NCBI GenBank assembly: GCA_022566795.1
Contig: JADFIF010000013.1
Coordinates: 1 to 35,523, forward strand
Direction of reading: 5' to 3'
From: Chloroflexota bacterium
GTDB taxonomy: Bacteria > Chloroflexota > Dehalococcoidia > Lucifugimonadales > G022566795
DNA length: 35,523 nucleotides
Part shown: piece by piece, positions 8,160 through 15,567 of the stretch
Position numbering within the stretch: position 1 is the first letter of the stretch
How the letters are laid out: every line of letters begins with the position of its first letter
Made by a program: the position numbers and the translations under genes
Notes under the pieces: model-generated
The model's database searches: none
Seen by the model: the letters and a program-made list of their open reading frames with translations, nothing else
Told to the model about the DNA's origin: nothing

Positions 8160-9044
8160 ATGCCAACGCCCACCGACCTGGACCTAGCCTACGACCACTG
8201 CCAGCGCGTAGCCAAGGAGCACGCGAGGAACTTCTACTACGCCTTCCGCACCCTGCCCACGAGAAAGCGAAACGCAATCTACGCCGCGTACGCCTTCTGC
8301 CGGCTCTGCGACGACATCGCCGACGGTGAGCTGCCCCTGGAGCACAAGCGACGGCTTTTCGCCGAGACGCGTGATAGGCTAGCGAAGCCGTCCGACAACG
8401 GCGGCCGCGACCCCGTCTTTCGAGCGCTGGCGAATGCCTCCGAGGTGTTCAACATTCCGGCCGAATACCTCGAAGAGATAATTCAAGGCGTGGAGATGGA
8501 CCTGGCCTTGACGCGTTTCCAGACGTTCGAGGAGCTGCGGACCTACTGCTACAAGGTGGCATCCGTCGTCGGCCTCCTGTGCATCGAGGTCTTCGGCTAC
8601 GAGGACCCAAAGGCCAAGGAGCACGCGGTCGACCTGGGGCTGGCGATGCAGATTACCAACATCCTTCGGGACGTCAGAGAGGACGCTGAACGGGGCCGCA
8701 TCTACATCCCCCTGGAGGATTTGGAGCGCTTCGGGTACACGGAGCGAGAGCTCTTCGACGGCGTCGTCAACGACGCCTTTCGGGATCTTATGCGGTTTCA
8801 GGCGGCCCGGGCCCGCGGGTTTTTCGACAGCGGTAAGCTGCTTATTCCGCTCTTGTCCGCCGAGTCCCGGTCCTGTCCGGCGGTGCTGCACGGCGTGTAC
8901 AGCGCCATCCTCGACCGCATCGAGGCTGAAGGATTCAACGTTTTCGAGCGTAGAATCGGGCTCACCACGACGCGAAAGCTCATCATCACGGCGAGGCTAT
9001 GGGCCAAAAGCCTGATACCAGCGGTTCCGCACCTCGGAGGGTAA
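8160..9044 (+). CDS. hpnD: presqualene diphosphate synthase HpnD
   Basis: HpnD condenses two farnesyl diphosphates to presqualene diphosphate. The first Asp motif is D51-D52-I-A-D55 (CRLCDDIAD) and the second is QITNILRDVREDAERGRIYIP, with the classic NILRD that separates HpnD from HpnC (NFWQD). EHARNFYYAFRTLP near residue 20 is family-typical. At 294 residues the length is normal. The ATG at 8160 has no good ribosome binding site. The 3' end overlaps hpnE by 46 bases, so the two are translationally coupled. Confidence 0.93.
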   Translation: MPTPTDLDLAYDHCQRVAKEHARNFYYAFRTLPTRKRNAIYAAYAFCRLCDDIADGELPLEHKRRLFAETRDRLAKPSDNGGRDPVFRALANASEVFNIPAEYLEEIIQGVEMDLALTRFQTFEELRTYCYKVASVVGLLCIEVFGYEDPKAKEHAVDLGLAMQITNILRDVREDAERGRIYIPLEDLERFGYTERELFDGVVNDAFRDLMRFQAARARGFFDSGKLLIPLLSAESRSCPAVLHGVYSAILDRIEAEGFNVFERRIGLTTTRKLIITARLWAKSLIPAVPHLGG

Positions 9045-10372
9045 TCGTCCTTGGCGGCGGCCTCGCCGGGTTGTCTGCTTCCCGCGCGCTGGTTGAGCGC
9101 GGCTACGGCGTCACCCTCATCGAGAAGCGGCCCTTTCTAGGGGGACGCGCGTTCTCGTTTCAGGATCAGCAGGCCGGTGTTCAGGTCGACAACGGCCAGC
9201 ACGTCTTCCTGGGCTGCTGCACCTACTACATCGACTTTCTCGAAGCCCTCGGCGTGACGGAGCACGCGTTTCTACAGGACACGCTGCGCACCGAGGTCAT
9301 CCGTAACGGCAAGCGCGGCGTCCTCTTCAGCACGCCGTGGCTCGGTCCGTTGCATCTGTTGCCCTCGTTCCTGCTCTACCCCCACCTCAGCCTCAGGGAC
9401 AAGCTGCTGGCGGCATACGGCCTCGCCAGGGCCAAGCTCACCGATCGCGCGAGACAGGCGGGGGCGCTCGACCGCGAGACGCTGTACCAGTGGCTCCGCC
9501 GCCATCACCAGTCCGAGCGTGCCATCGACTACCTGTGGAACCTGATCGTACTTCCGACGCTGAACGACCACGTTCGCGACGTCAGCGCCGACATGGGGCT
9601 GATGGTGTTCCAGGAGGGCCTCCTCAAGGGGCCGAAGGACGCGACTGTCGGCTTTTCGCGCATCGGCCTGACCGAGCTCACAGGGGCCCCGGCCGGGCGG
9701 TTCCTGCAAGAGCACGGCGCGACTGTGGAAACGGGCAAGTCTGTCGAGGCGCTGCAGTTCGAGGATGGTTCGGTCGCAGGCGTCAGGCTCTCCGACGGCG
9801 CTTTGCTCCACGCGGACGCCTACGTGAGTGCCCTTCCCTACGACGTCTTTCTGTCGCTGCTCCCGGCGGACGTCGCTGGCGACGGCTTTTTCGCCAAGGC
9901 GGCCGGCCTGACTTCGTCGCCCATCGTCGGCGTGCACCTCTGGTACGACCGCCCCATCATGGAGCAGGACTTCGTCGCCTTCCTCGATAGCCCGGTGCAG
10001 TGGGTCTTCAACAAGAGCCGAATCCAGGGCTCAAACGACGCCGGACAGCAATACGTCTGCGTATCCGTCAGCGGGGCCTGGGACTACATCGACATGCCCA
10101 AAGACCAGCTCAGGGAGCTGTTCGCGCGGGAGATGCAGACGCTCTTCCCGCGCGCCAGGGAGGCCAAGATCGACAGGTTCCTTGTCGTCAAGCAGCCACA
10201 GGCTACCTTCCGCTCCATCCCCGGAGCATCCGTGCATCGACCCTCTCAGCGCACCCCGATCGCGAACCTATTTCTCGCCGGCGACTGGACCGCCACAGGC
10301 TGGCCTTCGACGATGGAGGGCGCCGTCCGAAGCGGCGTCTTCGCCGCCGAAGCTCTCGACTCGGGAGCCTGA
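8999..10372 (+). CDS. hpnE: hydroxysqualene dehydroxylase HpnE
   Basis: An FAD-dependent oxidoreductase of the phytoene-desaturase/amine-oxidase fold that removes the hydroxyl of hydroxysqualene to give squalene. The dinucleotide-binding motif GGGLAGLSAS starts at residue 19, with the FAD acidic residue in VTLIEKRPFLGGRAFSF about 22 residues later. The family feature VDNGQHVFLGCCTYY follows, and the C-terminal FAD contact is LFLAGDWTATGWPSTMEGAVRSG. At 457 residues it is of usual size. The ATG at 8999 inside hpnD follows GCGAGG. The stop overlaps the next gene's ATG by one base (TGATG at 10370-10374), so translation may continue into the dehydrogenase gene. Confidence 0.93.
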   Translation: MGQKPDTSGSAPRRVIVLGGGLAGLSASRALVERGYGVTLIEKRPFLGGRAFSFQDQQAGVQVDNGQHVFLGCCTYYIDFLEALGVTEHAFLQDTLRTEVIRNGKRGVLFSTPWLGPLHLLPSFLLYPHLSLRDKLLAAYGLARAKLTDRARQAGALDRETLYQWLRRHHQSERAIDYLWNLIVLPTLNDHVRDVSADMGLMVFQEGLLKGPKDATVGFSRIGLTELTGAPAGRFLQEHGATVETGKSVEALQFEDGSVAGVRLSDGALLHADAYVSALPYDVFLSLLPADVAGDGFFAKAAGLTSSPIVGVHLWYDRPIMEQDFVAFLDSPVQWVFNKSRIQGSNDAGQQYVCVSVSGAWDYIDMPKDQLRELFAREMQTLFPRAREAKIDRFLVVKQPQATFRSIPGASVHRPSQRTPIANLFLAGDWTATGWPSTMEGAVRSGVFAAEALDSGA

Positions 10373-11361
10373 TGGTGCGCGCGCTCATTCTCGCCCCGTT
10401 TAGCCATCGCCACGTGCAGCGTCTCGCCGAAAGGCTCGACGTGACCCACGAGAGCTGGATGGAGACTCGCCGTCTCATCGACCCCGAGGAGCTGGCCACT
10501 CGCATCCTGGATGACGCCATCGAGATCCTGGTGATCGAGTCCGACTTCGTGTTCGAGGAGGTCTTCGAGGAGGCTAAGAGCCTGAAGTTGGTCGGGGTAT
10601 GCCGCGGCACGACGAGCCACGTCGACGTCGGGTCGGCCACGGAGCACGGGGTCCTGGTCGTCAACACCCCCGGCCGAAACGCCCAGGCAGTCGCCGAGCA
10701 CGCTCTCGGCCTCATGCTGGCGCTCGCCCGAAGGATTCATACGGCGCATCGGTACGTAGCTGAGGGAAGCTGGAACAATCCAGCGGAGCCTTACATCTCG
10801 ATGAGGGGCATCGAGCTGGCCGGCCGCACCCTGGGTATCATCGGCTTGGGGGCCATCGGGAGTCGACTTGCCCGCCTCGGCTGCGCCATCGGCATGAAGA
10901 TCATCGCCTACGACCCCTACGTTAAAAGCGCTGCCAAGAGCGTCCGGTTGACAGACCTTGACGAGGTGATGGGTAAGTCCGACTTCGTCAGCATCCACAT
11001 GCCACCGGTCCCCAAGACCGAAGGGATGATCGACGCCCAGCTCATCGGCCGCATGAAGGCCCAGGCGTTTCTCATCAACACCACCGGGACCTCCGTCGTG
11101 GACATGAGCGCGCTGACGGAGGCACTGCGGGCCCACCGCATCGGGGGAGCCGCGTTCGACGTCTTCGAGACCCACCCGTTGGCCCCTGACAGTCCGCTGC
11201 TCGCGCTCGACAACGTCGTGTTGACGCCTCACATCGGCGGCGCCACCGACGAGACGATCGAGCGCCACTCGGAGGCGATGGCCGACGACGTTCTGCGCTT
11301 CGTCGACGGAAAGCGCCCGCGAAATCTGGTGAACCCGGAGGCTTGGGAGCGTCGTGGCTAG
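10372..11361 (+). CDS. D-isomer-specific 2-hydroxyacid dehydrogenase-like protein with altered active site
   Basis: This 329-residue protein has the two-domain formate/glycerate dehydrogenase fold. The NAD-binding motif GIIGLGAIGSRLA, GRNAQAVAEHALGLMLALARR and the C-terminal catalytic-type H287 (LTPHIGGATDE) are present. The segment that normally reads NTxRG with the substrate-binding Arg is NTTGTS here (G239 in the Arg place). The Glu expected in DVFExEP is His (DVFETHP, H268). Either the substrate differs or the protein is not a standard dehydrogenase. The start ATG overlaps the hpnE stop by one base and the 3' end overlaps the kinase gene by 8 bases, so it is coupled to both. A dehydrogenase beside an FGGY kinase resembles the yoaD-yoaC arrangement of Bacillus, from memory. 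Confidence 0.85.
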   Translation: MVRALILAPFSHRHVQRLAERLDVTHESWMETRRLIDPEELATRILDDAIEILVIESDFVFEEVFEEAKSLKLVGVCRGTTSHVDVGSATEHGVLVVNTPGRNAQAVAEHALGLMLALARRIHTAHRYVAEGSWNNPAEPYISMRGIELAGRTLGIIGLGAIGSRLARLGCAIGMKIIAYDPYVKSAAKSVRLTDLDEVMGKSDFVSIHMPPVPKTEGMIDAQLIGRMKAQAFLINTTGTSVVDMSALTEALRAHRIGGAAFDVFETHPLAPDSPLLALDNVVLTPHIGGATDETIERHSEAMADDVLRFVDGKRPRNLVNPEAWERRG

Positions 11362-12856
11362 CGGAAACGTCGTTGTACTCGACGCCGGAACGAGCGCCGC
11401 CAGATGCCGGGTGTTCGCCGAGACCGGCGAGATCATCGGCCGGGCCGCAATCCCTTGGAGCTACGTGGAGGACCCCGAGGCGCCCACCATGGCGCGGGCC
11501 TTCGACCACGAAAGGCTCTGGCAAAGCATGTGCGGTCTGATCCGTTGCGCCGTGCGGGACTCGCGCATTCGGGCCGACGAGATCGCCGGCGTGGCCGCCA
11601 CGAGCCAGAGGCAGGCTGTCGTGTTCCTGGACTCCGACGGCCATGAGCTGTACGCCGGCCCCAACCTCGACCTCAGAGCGGTCTTCGAAGGCGCAGCCAT
11701 TGACGATGAGCTGAGGGACCGCGTCTACCGGACCACCGGCCACCTGCCGTCGTTCTTCTTCACGCCCGCCAAGCTGCGGTGGTTCAAGCTCCACCGGCCC
11801 GAGGCGTATGGCAGAATTGCCAGCGTCCTGCCCCTGGCGGACTGGATCGTGTGGCGGCTCACGGGTCTCCAGGCGACGGAGCCGACGCTGGCCGGCGGGG
11901 CAGGGCTCCTCGATATCGGCAGCCGGCAGTGGGCGTCCGAGCTACTGAACAGCCTCGAGGTCGAGGCACCACCGCTGGACGTAGGTCGGGCCGGAACGGT
12001 CGTGGCCGAGGTCAGCGCGGATGCGTGCCGCGAGACGGGGCTGCCGGCAGGGACGCCCGTGGCGACGGCGGGGGCCGATACACAGTGCGGCCTGCTTGGT
12101 CTCGGCGTCGCCAGGGTCAATCAGGCCGGCGTCGTGGCCGGTTGGAGCGCGCCCCTGCAGATGGTCACATCGGCGCCCGTGCTGTCGCCGCTGGGCCGGA
12201 CATGGGCGGGGTGCTTCCTGAACGATGACAGATGGGTCCTCGAGAGCAATCCAGGCGATCTTGGCAATTCGTACGGCTGGCTGGCAGGGCTGCTATTTGG
12301 CGATGCCGACGACAGGTTCGACCGGATGGACCTGCTCGCCGGCTCCGCACCGCTTGGGTCCGAGGGCGCCAGCGCCTTCCTCGGCCCCAAGCGCATGGAT
12401 ATGACAGCCCTGGGCCTCCGATGGGGAGGCATTATCCTCCCGGTGCCCCTGACCTTCGGCGAGGTTGGCCGAGAGCACCTGGCCAGGGCGTTTCTTGAGA
12501 GCTGCGCCTACGCCGTCCGAGCGAATTTGGAGCAAGCGGAGGAGATCGCCGGTGTCGCGGCGGTGGACTTCGCGGTCGGCGGCGGGATGACCCGGTCCAG
12601 GTCCTGGGTGAGGATTCTCGCAGACGTCCTGGGCAGGGAGATCGAGGTTCCCGCCAACCCGGACGTCAGCGCGTTGGGCGCATACCTGTGCGCACGGACC
12701 GCGCTGGGACATTTCGGGTCGCTGGACGAGGCGGCCTCCAAAGCGCGCACGGCGCTGAAGGTCGTCGAACCCGACCCGCTGGCCGCCGCCGAGTATTCGG
12801 ACCACTACCAGCGCTGGGTTGAGATGTCAGATCACCTGGGGCAGCTTGAAATATGA
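11354..12856 (+). CDS. FGGY-family carbohydrate kinase
   Basis: An ATP-dependent sugar or polyol kinase of the FGGY family, 500 residues, the usual length. The N-terminal phosphate loop is VVLDAGTSAARCRVF (about 5-19). Other marks are AATSQRQAVVFLD, the hinge DWIVWRLTG, the second phosphate region GADTQCGLLGLGV and the adenosine motif GGGMTRSRSWVRILADVLGREIEVP. The substrate cannot be assigned. TSQRQ differs from the SGQMH of xylulokinases, so a less common sugar, lactone or hydroxylated acid is possible. Start GTG at 11354 is preceded by GGGAG. It overlaps the dehydrogenase gene by 8 bases. The aldolase gene at 13790 would fit the next step, cleavage of the phosphorylated product. Confidence 0.9.
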   Translation: MASGNVVVLDAGTSAARCRVFAETGEIIGRAAIPWSYVEDPEAPTMARAFDHERLWQSMCGLIRCAVRDSRIRADEIAGVAATSQRQAVVFLDSDGHELYAGPNLDLRAVFEGAAIDDELRDRVYRTTGHLPSFFFTPAKLRWFKLHRPEAYGRIASVLPLADWIVWRLTGLQATEPTLAGGAGLLDIGSRQWASELLNSLEVEAPPLDVGRAGTVVAEVSADACRETGLPAGTPVATAGADTQCGLLGLGVARVNQAGVVAGWSAPLQMVTSAPVLSPLGRTWAGCFLNDDRWVLESNPGDLGNSYGWLAGLLFGDADDRFDRMDLLAGSAPLGSEGASAFLGPKRMDMTALGLRWGGIILPVPLTFGEVGREHLARAFLESCAYAVRANLEQAEEIAGVAAVDFAVGGGMTRSRSWVRILADVLGREIEVPANPDVSALGAYLCARTALGHFGSLDEAASKARTALKVVEPDPLAAAEYSDHYQRWVEMSDHLGQLEI

Positions 12857-12859
12857 GTA

Positions 12860-12892
12860 TCATCAGACGGACACACTCCAGCAGACTGATGA
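12860..12892 (+). terminator. weak stem-loop after the kinase gene
   Basis: TCATCAG (12860-12866) and CTGATGA (12886-12892) are perfect complements around a 19-base loop, just after the kinase stop. There is no T run, so termination is uncertain. Confidence 0.25.
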
Positions 12893-12958
12893 ATAACGGG
12901 GAGCACAGGCGGGCGCAGCCGCGACCGCGTACCTTAGGCATACACAAAGAGGGTTGGA

Positions 12959-13702
12959 ATGACTCAGTCAAGTATTGGATCGTTTCCGTCAGACGTAACG
13001 CTAAAGCTGAAGAATTATGTCTATAGACTCATCGACCCGCGAAACGGGGAGACCTTCTACGTCGGAAAGGGACAAAGTAATCGTGTGTTTTCCCATGTAC
13101 GCGACGAGCAGAACCTAGAGGGCGATGATATCGACAATAAGTTGAAGCGCGTCCGGGAAATAAGCGTTGCCGGATTTGAGGTCGCCCACGTTATCCATCG
13201 CCACGGAATGGATAACAAGACGGCGATCGAAGTTGAGGCGGCGCTCATAGATGCATATCCGGGACTTGATAACGTTGTTGCTGGAGCAGGTAGCAACGAC
13301 TACGGTGCCATGCACGCCAGGGAGATCATTAGCCGTTATGCTGCCGAGCCGGCAGTGTTCCGCCACAAGGCGTTGCTAATCAACGTCAACAGAAGCGCCA
13401 CTGAGACCTCGCTATACGAGGCTACCCGCTACGCCTGGAAGGTAAGCAAATTTGAGGCCGAACAAGCTGAAGTCATTCTCGCCACCCGCCAAGGCCTCAT
13501 CGTCGGCGCCTTCATCGCAGATGACTGGATTGATGCGACAGCATCGAACTTCCCGGGACATGATGACGCGCCGGGACGCTTGGGCTTTGTTGGGCACGAG
13601 GCACCCGCCGATGTAAAGAACCTATACCTTGGAAGGCGTGTACCTGACAAGTATCGCAAGCGCGGTGCTGCGAATCCTATTAGGTATACTTGGGGTCGCT
13701 AG
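12959..13702 (+). CDS. GIY-YIG (LEM-3-like) nuclease-domain protein
   Basis: A 247-residue protein with an N-terminal GIY-YIG domain: YVYRLIDPRNGETFYVGKG (residues 20-38) supplies the two motif strands and HVRDE and an E in AIEVEAALIDAYPGLDN the later ones. This is close to the LEM-3-like subgroup. The C-terminal half (about 128-247; KALLINVNRSATETSLYEATRYAW, RQGLIVGAFIADDWIDAT, LGFVGHEAP and KRGAANPIRYTWG) seems to be a separate conserved domain whose function I do not know. Codons are visibly more AT-rich than in the flanking genes, and the gene splits the kinase from the aldolase, which suggests insertion by horizontal transfer. GAGGG stands 6 bases before the ATG. Possible roles are DNA repair or defence; neither is shown. 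Confidence 0.8.
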   Translation: MTQSSIGSFPSDVTLKLKNYVYRLIDPRNGETFYVGKGQSNRVFSHVRDEQNLEGDDIDNKLKRVREISVAGFEVAHVIHRHGMDNKTAIEVEAALIDAYPGLDNVVAGAGSNDYGAMHAREIISRYAAEPAVFRHKALLINVNRSATETSLYEATRYAWKVSKFEAEQAEVILATRQGLIVGAFIADDWIDATASNFPGHDDAPGRLGFVGHEAPADVKNLYLGRRVPDKYRKRGAANPIRYTWGR

Positions 13703-13755
13703 AGCACGAGGTGCCAGGGTCTGTATATGACCCGACGAAGCATGATTGATGCTCT
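13701..13755 (+). other. folded gap after the GIY-YIG gene
   Basis: AGAGCA (13701-13706) pairs with TGCTCT (13750-13755) and encloses a perfect hairpin GGGTC-TGTATAT-GACCC (13717-13733). A second small stem GCAT/ATGC overlaps the closing arm. It may be a transcript end or processing site; it lacks a T run. Confidence 0.3.
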
Positions 13756-13789
13756 GAACGACTAACCATCAAGGACGCGTGAACCGTAT

Positions 13790-14449
13790 ATGAGCAGCAG
13801 GTGGAGCGCTGAAAAGAGCGCGGTGCTTGAGGCCGCCCAGGAGATGGCCGCGCTGGGCCTCGTAACGGGCGCCAGCGGCAACGTCAGCATGAGGCTCGGC
13901 GCGAATGAGCTCTTGGCCGTCACGCCGTCGAGCGTGCCCTACGGCGACCTCACCGAGGACAGCATCGTCGTCACCGACTTCGACGTCGAGCCGGTTGAGG
14001 GCGAGCTACCCCCGTCCTCGGAGACGCTGCTGCACGTGGCAGTCTACAGGGCCCGGCCTGACGTCGGCGCCGTCATCCACACGCACTCGGTCTACACGAG
14101 CGTGGCCGCCGTCGCCGGCCTGGAGATTCCGCCGATCATCGACGAGATGGTCATCGCCGTCGGCGGGCCCGTCAAGGTGTCGGCCTACGCCTTCCCCGGC
14201 TCCGAAGAGCTGGCCGACAGCGTGTGCGAGGCGCTGGGACCTCGGAGCGCGGCGCTCATCAAGAATCACGGCGCGGTCGGCGTCGGCAAAGACCTTCGTG
14301 AAGCCCTGAGCGTCTGCGCGCTGATCGAGCGCGTGGCCCAGATCTTCCTGCTCGCCAGGACGCTCGGCAGGGTAGATGAGCTTCCTCCGGACGTCGTCAA
14401 GGCCGAGCAGGCAATCTTCGAGATGAGGAGCCATCAGGCCGAAGTCTAG
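13790..14449 (+). CDS. class II aldolase/adducin family protein
   Basis: A zinc-dependent aldolase of the L-fuculose-phosphate aldolase type, 219 residues. Substrate- and metal-binding marks are GASGNVSMRL (28-37), TPSSVPYGDL, the catalytic-type E78 in PPSSETLLH, the zinc ligands H97 and H99 in VIHTHSVY and H160 in IKNHGAVGVG. Such enzymes cleave a phosphorylated sugar to dihydroxyacetone phosphate and an aldehyde, or decarboxylate related acids. With the upstream kinase it would make a short catabolic route for an unidentified sugar. Start ATG at 13790 lacks a close ribosome binding site (AAGGA is 14 bases away). Confidence 0.88.
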   Translation: MSSRWSAEKSAVLEAAQEMAALGLVTGASGNVSMRLGANELLAVTPSSVPYGDLTEDSIVVTDFDVEPVEGELPPSSETLLHVAVYRARPDVGAVIHTHSVYTSVAAVAGLEIPPIIDEMVIAVGGPVKVSAYAFPGSEELADSVCEALGPRSAALIKNHGAVGVGKDLREALSVCALIERVAQIFLLARTLGRVDELPPDVVKAEQAIFEMRSHQAEV

Positions 14450-14460
14450 CCTTGAGTTCT

Positions 14461-14493
14461 GCCTCCCGAGGGAACGCCTTCATGTCGGGAGGC
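14461..14493. terminator. bidirectional terminator-like hairpin
   Basis: GCCTCCCGA (14461-14469) and TCGGGAGGC (14485-14493) form a perfect 9-bp stem with a 15-base loop. It lies in the 56-base gap between convergent genes (aldolase and HigA-like). There is no T run on either side, so it may act as a barrier rather than a classic intrinsic terminator. Confidence 0.45.
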
Positions 14494-14505
14494 CCCGACG
14501 ATCGG

Positions 14506-14823
14506 CTAGCCCTCCGCTGCCTCATCCCTAGCAAGAACGGTCACCTCACGATCCAGGCGCTCGCCCAACCGATCCTTCTCCGTTTCCACCTCGTAATGAG
14601 CCTGAAGGTTTACCCAGAACCTCTCCGACGTTCCGAAATACCTGGCCAGACGTAGGGCCGTATCCGCCGTGATGGACCGCCGACCGTGCACGATCTCATT
14701 GATCCGCCTCGGCGGCACGCCAATGTCCTTGGCCACGCGATACTGACTGACACCAAACGGCTTTAAGAACTCCTCCAGCAGGATTTCTCCCGGATGAATA
14801 GGTGGTAATTTGCGATCATCCAT
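14506..14823 (-). CDS. HigA-family antitoxin (XRE-type helix-turn-helix), orphan
   Basis: A 105-residue protein of the HigA/VapI addiction-module antitoxin family. PIHPGEILLEEFLKPFGVSQYRVAKDIGVPPRRINEIVHGRR is the helix-turn-helix region (about 9-50), followed by SITADTALRLARYFGTSERFWVNLQAHYE, both strongly family-typical. The ATG at 14823 follows GAGGAAG. These antitoxins normally follow a HigB toxin gene directly upstream on the same strand, but 14824-15047 read on the minus strand contains stops in all frames and no HigB-like protein. The gene may be a solitary regulator or the relic of a lost toxin-antitoxin pair. Confidence 0.88.
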   Translation of the reverse strand: MDDRKLPPIHPGEILLEEFLKPFGVSQYRVAKDIGVPPRRINEIVHGRRSITADTALRLARYFGTSERFWVNLQAHYEVETEKDRLGERLDREVTVLARDEAAEG

Positions 14824-15122
14824 GGCTTCCTCTTCAGTGGTAACGGTCGCCGTACCAAGTCGAAGAGCTTTCTGGCTAGCCCCGTTGAGACCGGGACGAC
14901 GATCTACCGGACAAGGCCTCGAGGCAGGCGCCGTGCGGAACGCTACTTAGGGCCGTTCAGCCGATATGATGGCATCAGATCAGGACTTGTCGGAAGTGTT
15001 CATCGCAGACGGTGGCATCGCACTCTCTCAAGTCGGAAGCCATTAGCTCAAGCTCTGTTTTGATTATACCGAAACATTCCGTATAAGATGGGCGCAATGA
15101 TGGACACAGGAGACGCCCCAAT
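14824..15122. other. intergenic region upstream of the orphan antitoxin
   Basis: These 299 bases separate divergent genes. The expected HigB toxin is not found here in any minus-strand frame. The right end holds a promoter for the small conserved gene at 15123. The rest shows no gene I can support. Confidence 0.6.
15060..15087 (+). promoter_or_regulatory. promoter of the small conserved gene
   Basis: TTGATT (15060-15065), 16 bases, TATAAG (15082-15087). Both boxes are good, and the predicted start near 15094 leaves a leader of about 29 bases containing the ribosome binding site AGGAG. Confidence 0.55.
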
Positions 15123-15494
15123 ATGGTAAGCGTGCCCGGATTTCTGCTCAGGAGACTCTACGTCAAGCAGAGCCTGCGCAACACGGAAAGAGGCATCGAG
15201 TTCGAGCTCCGAAACCGCCTCGGCTCCGGCTACGCCCACACGATGCTGCCGCTGACCGTCGACGGCGAGGAGCTTCCCCTGGAGGGCAGCTACTTCGTCG
15301 TTGACGGCAATGAGACCGCGTTCAGCATGGTGTCGAAGACCAGGACATTCACGCTGGCAATGAACAAGTCCATCACGATACAGGCCGACGGCGTGAGGCT
15401 GGAGCCGGGTCCCCACAAGATCGGCATGGGCTTCGAGGTGCCTGGGTTGGGCGCTATGAGGTTCGACTTTACCGACGTGGTCGGGCCGAGCTGA
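15123..15494 (+). CDS. small conserved beta-rich protein, function unknown
   Basis: A 123-residue protein with its own promoter and AGGAG 11 bases before the ATG, so translation is well supported. It begins MVSVPGFLLRRLYVKQSLRNT, then alternates short hydrophobic and polar stretches suggestive of beta strands (GIEFELRNRL, TMLPLTVDGEELPL, GSYFVVDGNE, FTLAMNKSITIQADGV, HKIGMGFEVPGLGAMRFDFTDVV). No membrane segment, signal peptide or cysteines are present. The N-terminal pattern with LYVK.SL.NT resembles a family of small proteins I have seen annotated inconsistently; I cannot assign a function. Confidence 0.75.
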   Translation: MVSVPGFLLRRLYVKQSLRNTERGIEFELRNRLGSGYAHTMLPLTVDGEELPLEGSYFVVDGNETAFSMVSKTRTFTLAMNKSITIQADGVRLEPGPHKIGMGFEVPGLGAMRFDFTDVVGPS

Positions 15495-15567
15495 GCTTCA
15501 ATACGTACTTCGCGAGCTCGGCGACCTCCGCGGTTTCGAGATGGCGGTCAAGGTATGCTTTCGACTC

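Noticed and set aside
10246-11436. 396-residue open frame antisense to the dehydrogenase gene
   Set aside because: Mirror frame of a GC-rich gene; composition is typical of shadows.
13701-13755. tRNA-like fold
   Set aside because: There is an outer stem and one inner hairpin but no T-loop consensus, no anticodon arm of the right size and no D-arm.
14824-15000. HigB toxin remnant
   Set aside because: Short stretches such as ARKLFDLVRR looked weakly toxin-like, but they are in different frames and in the wrong order for HigB.
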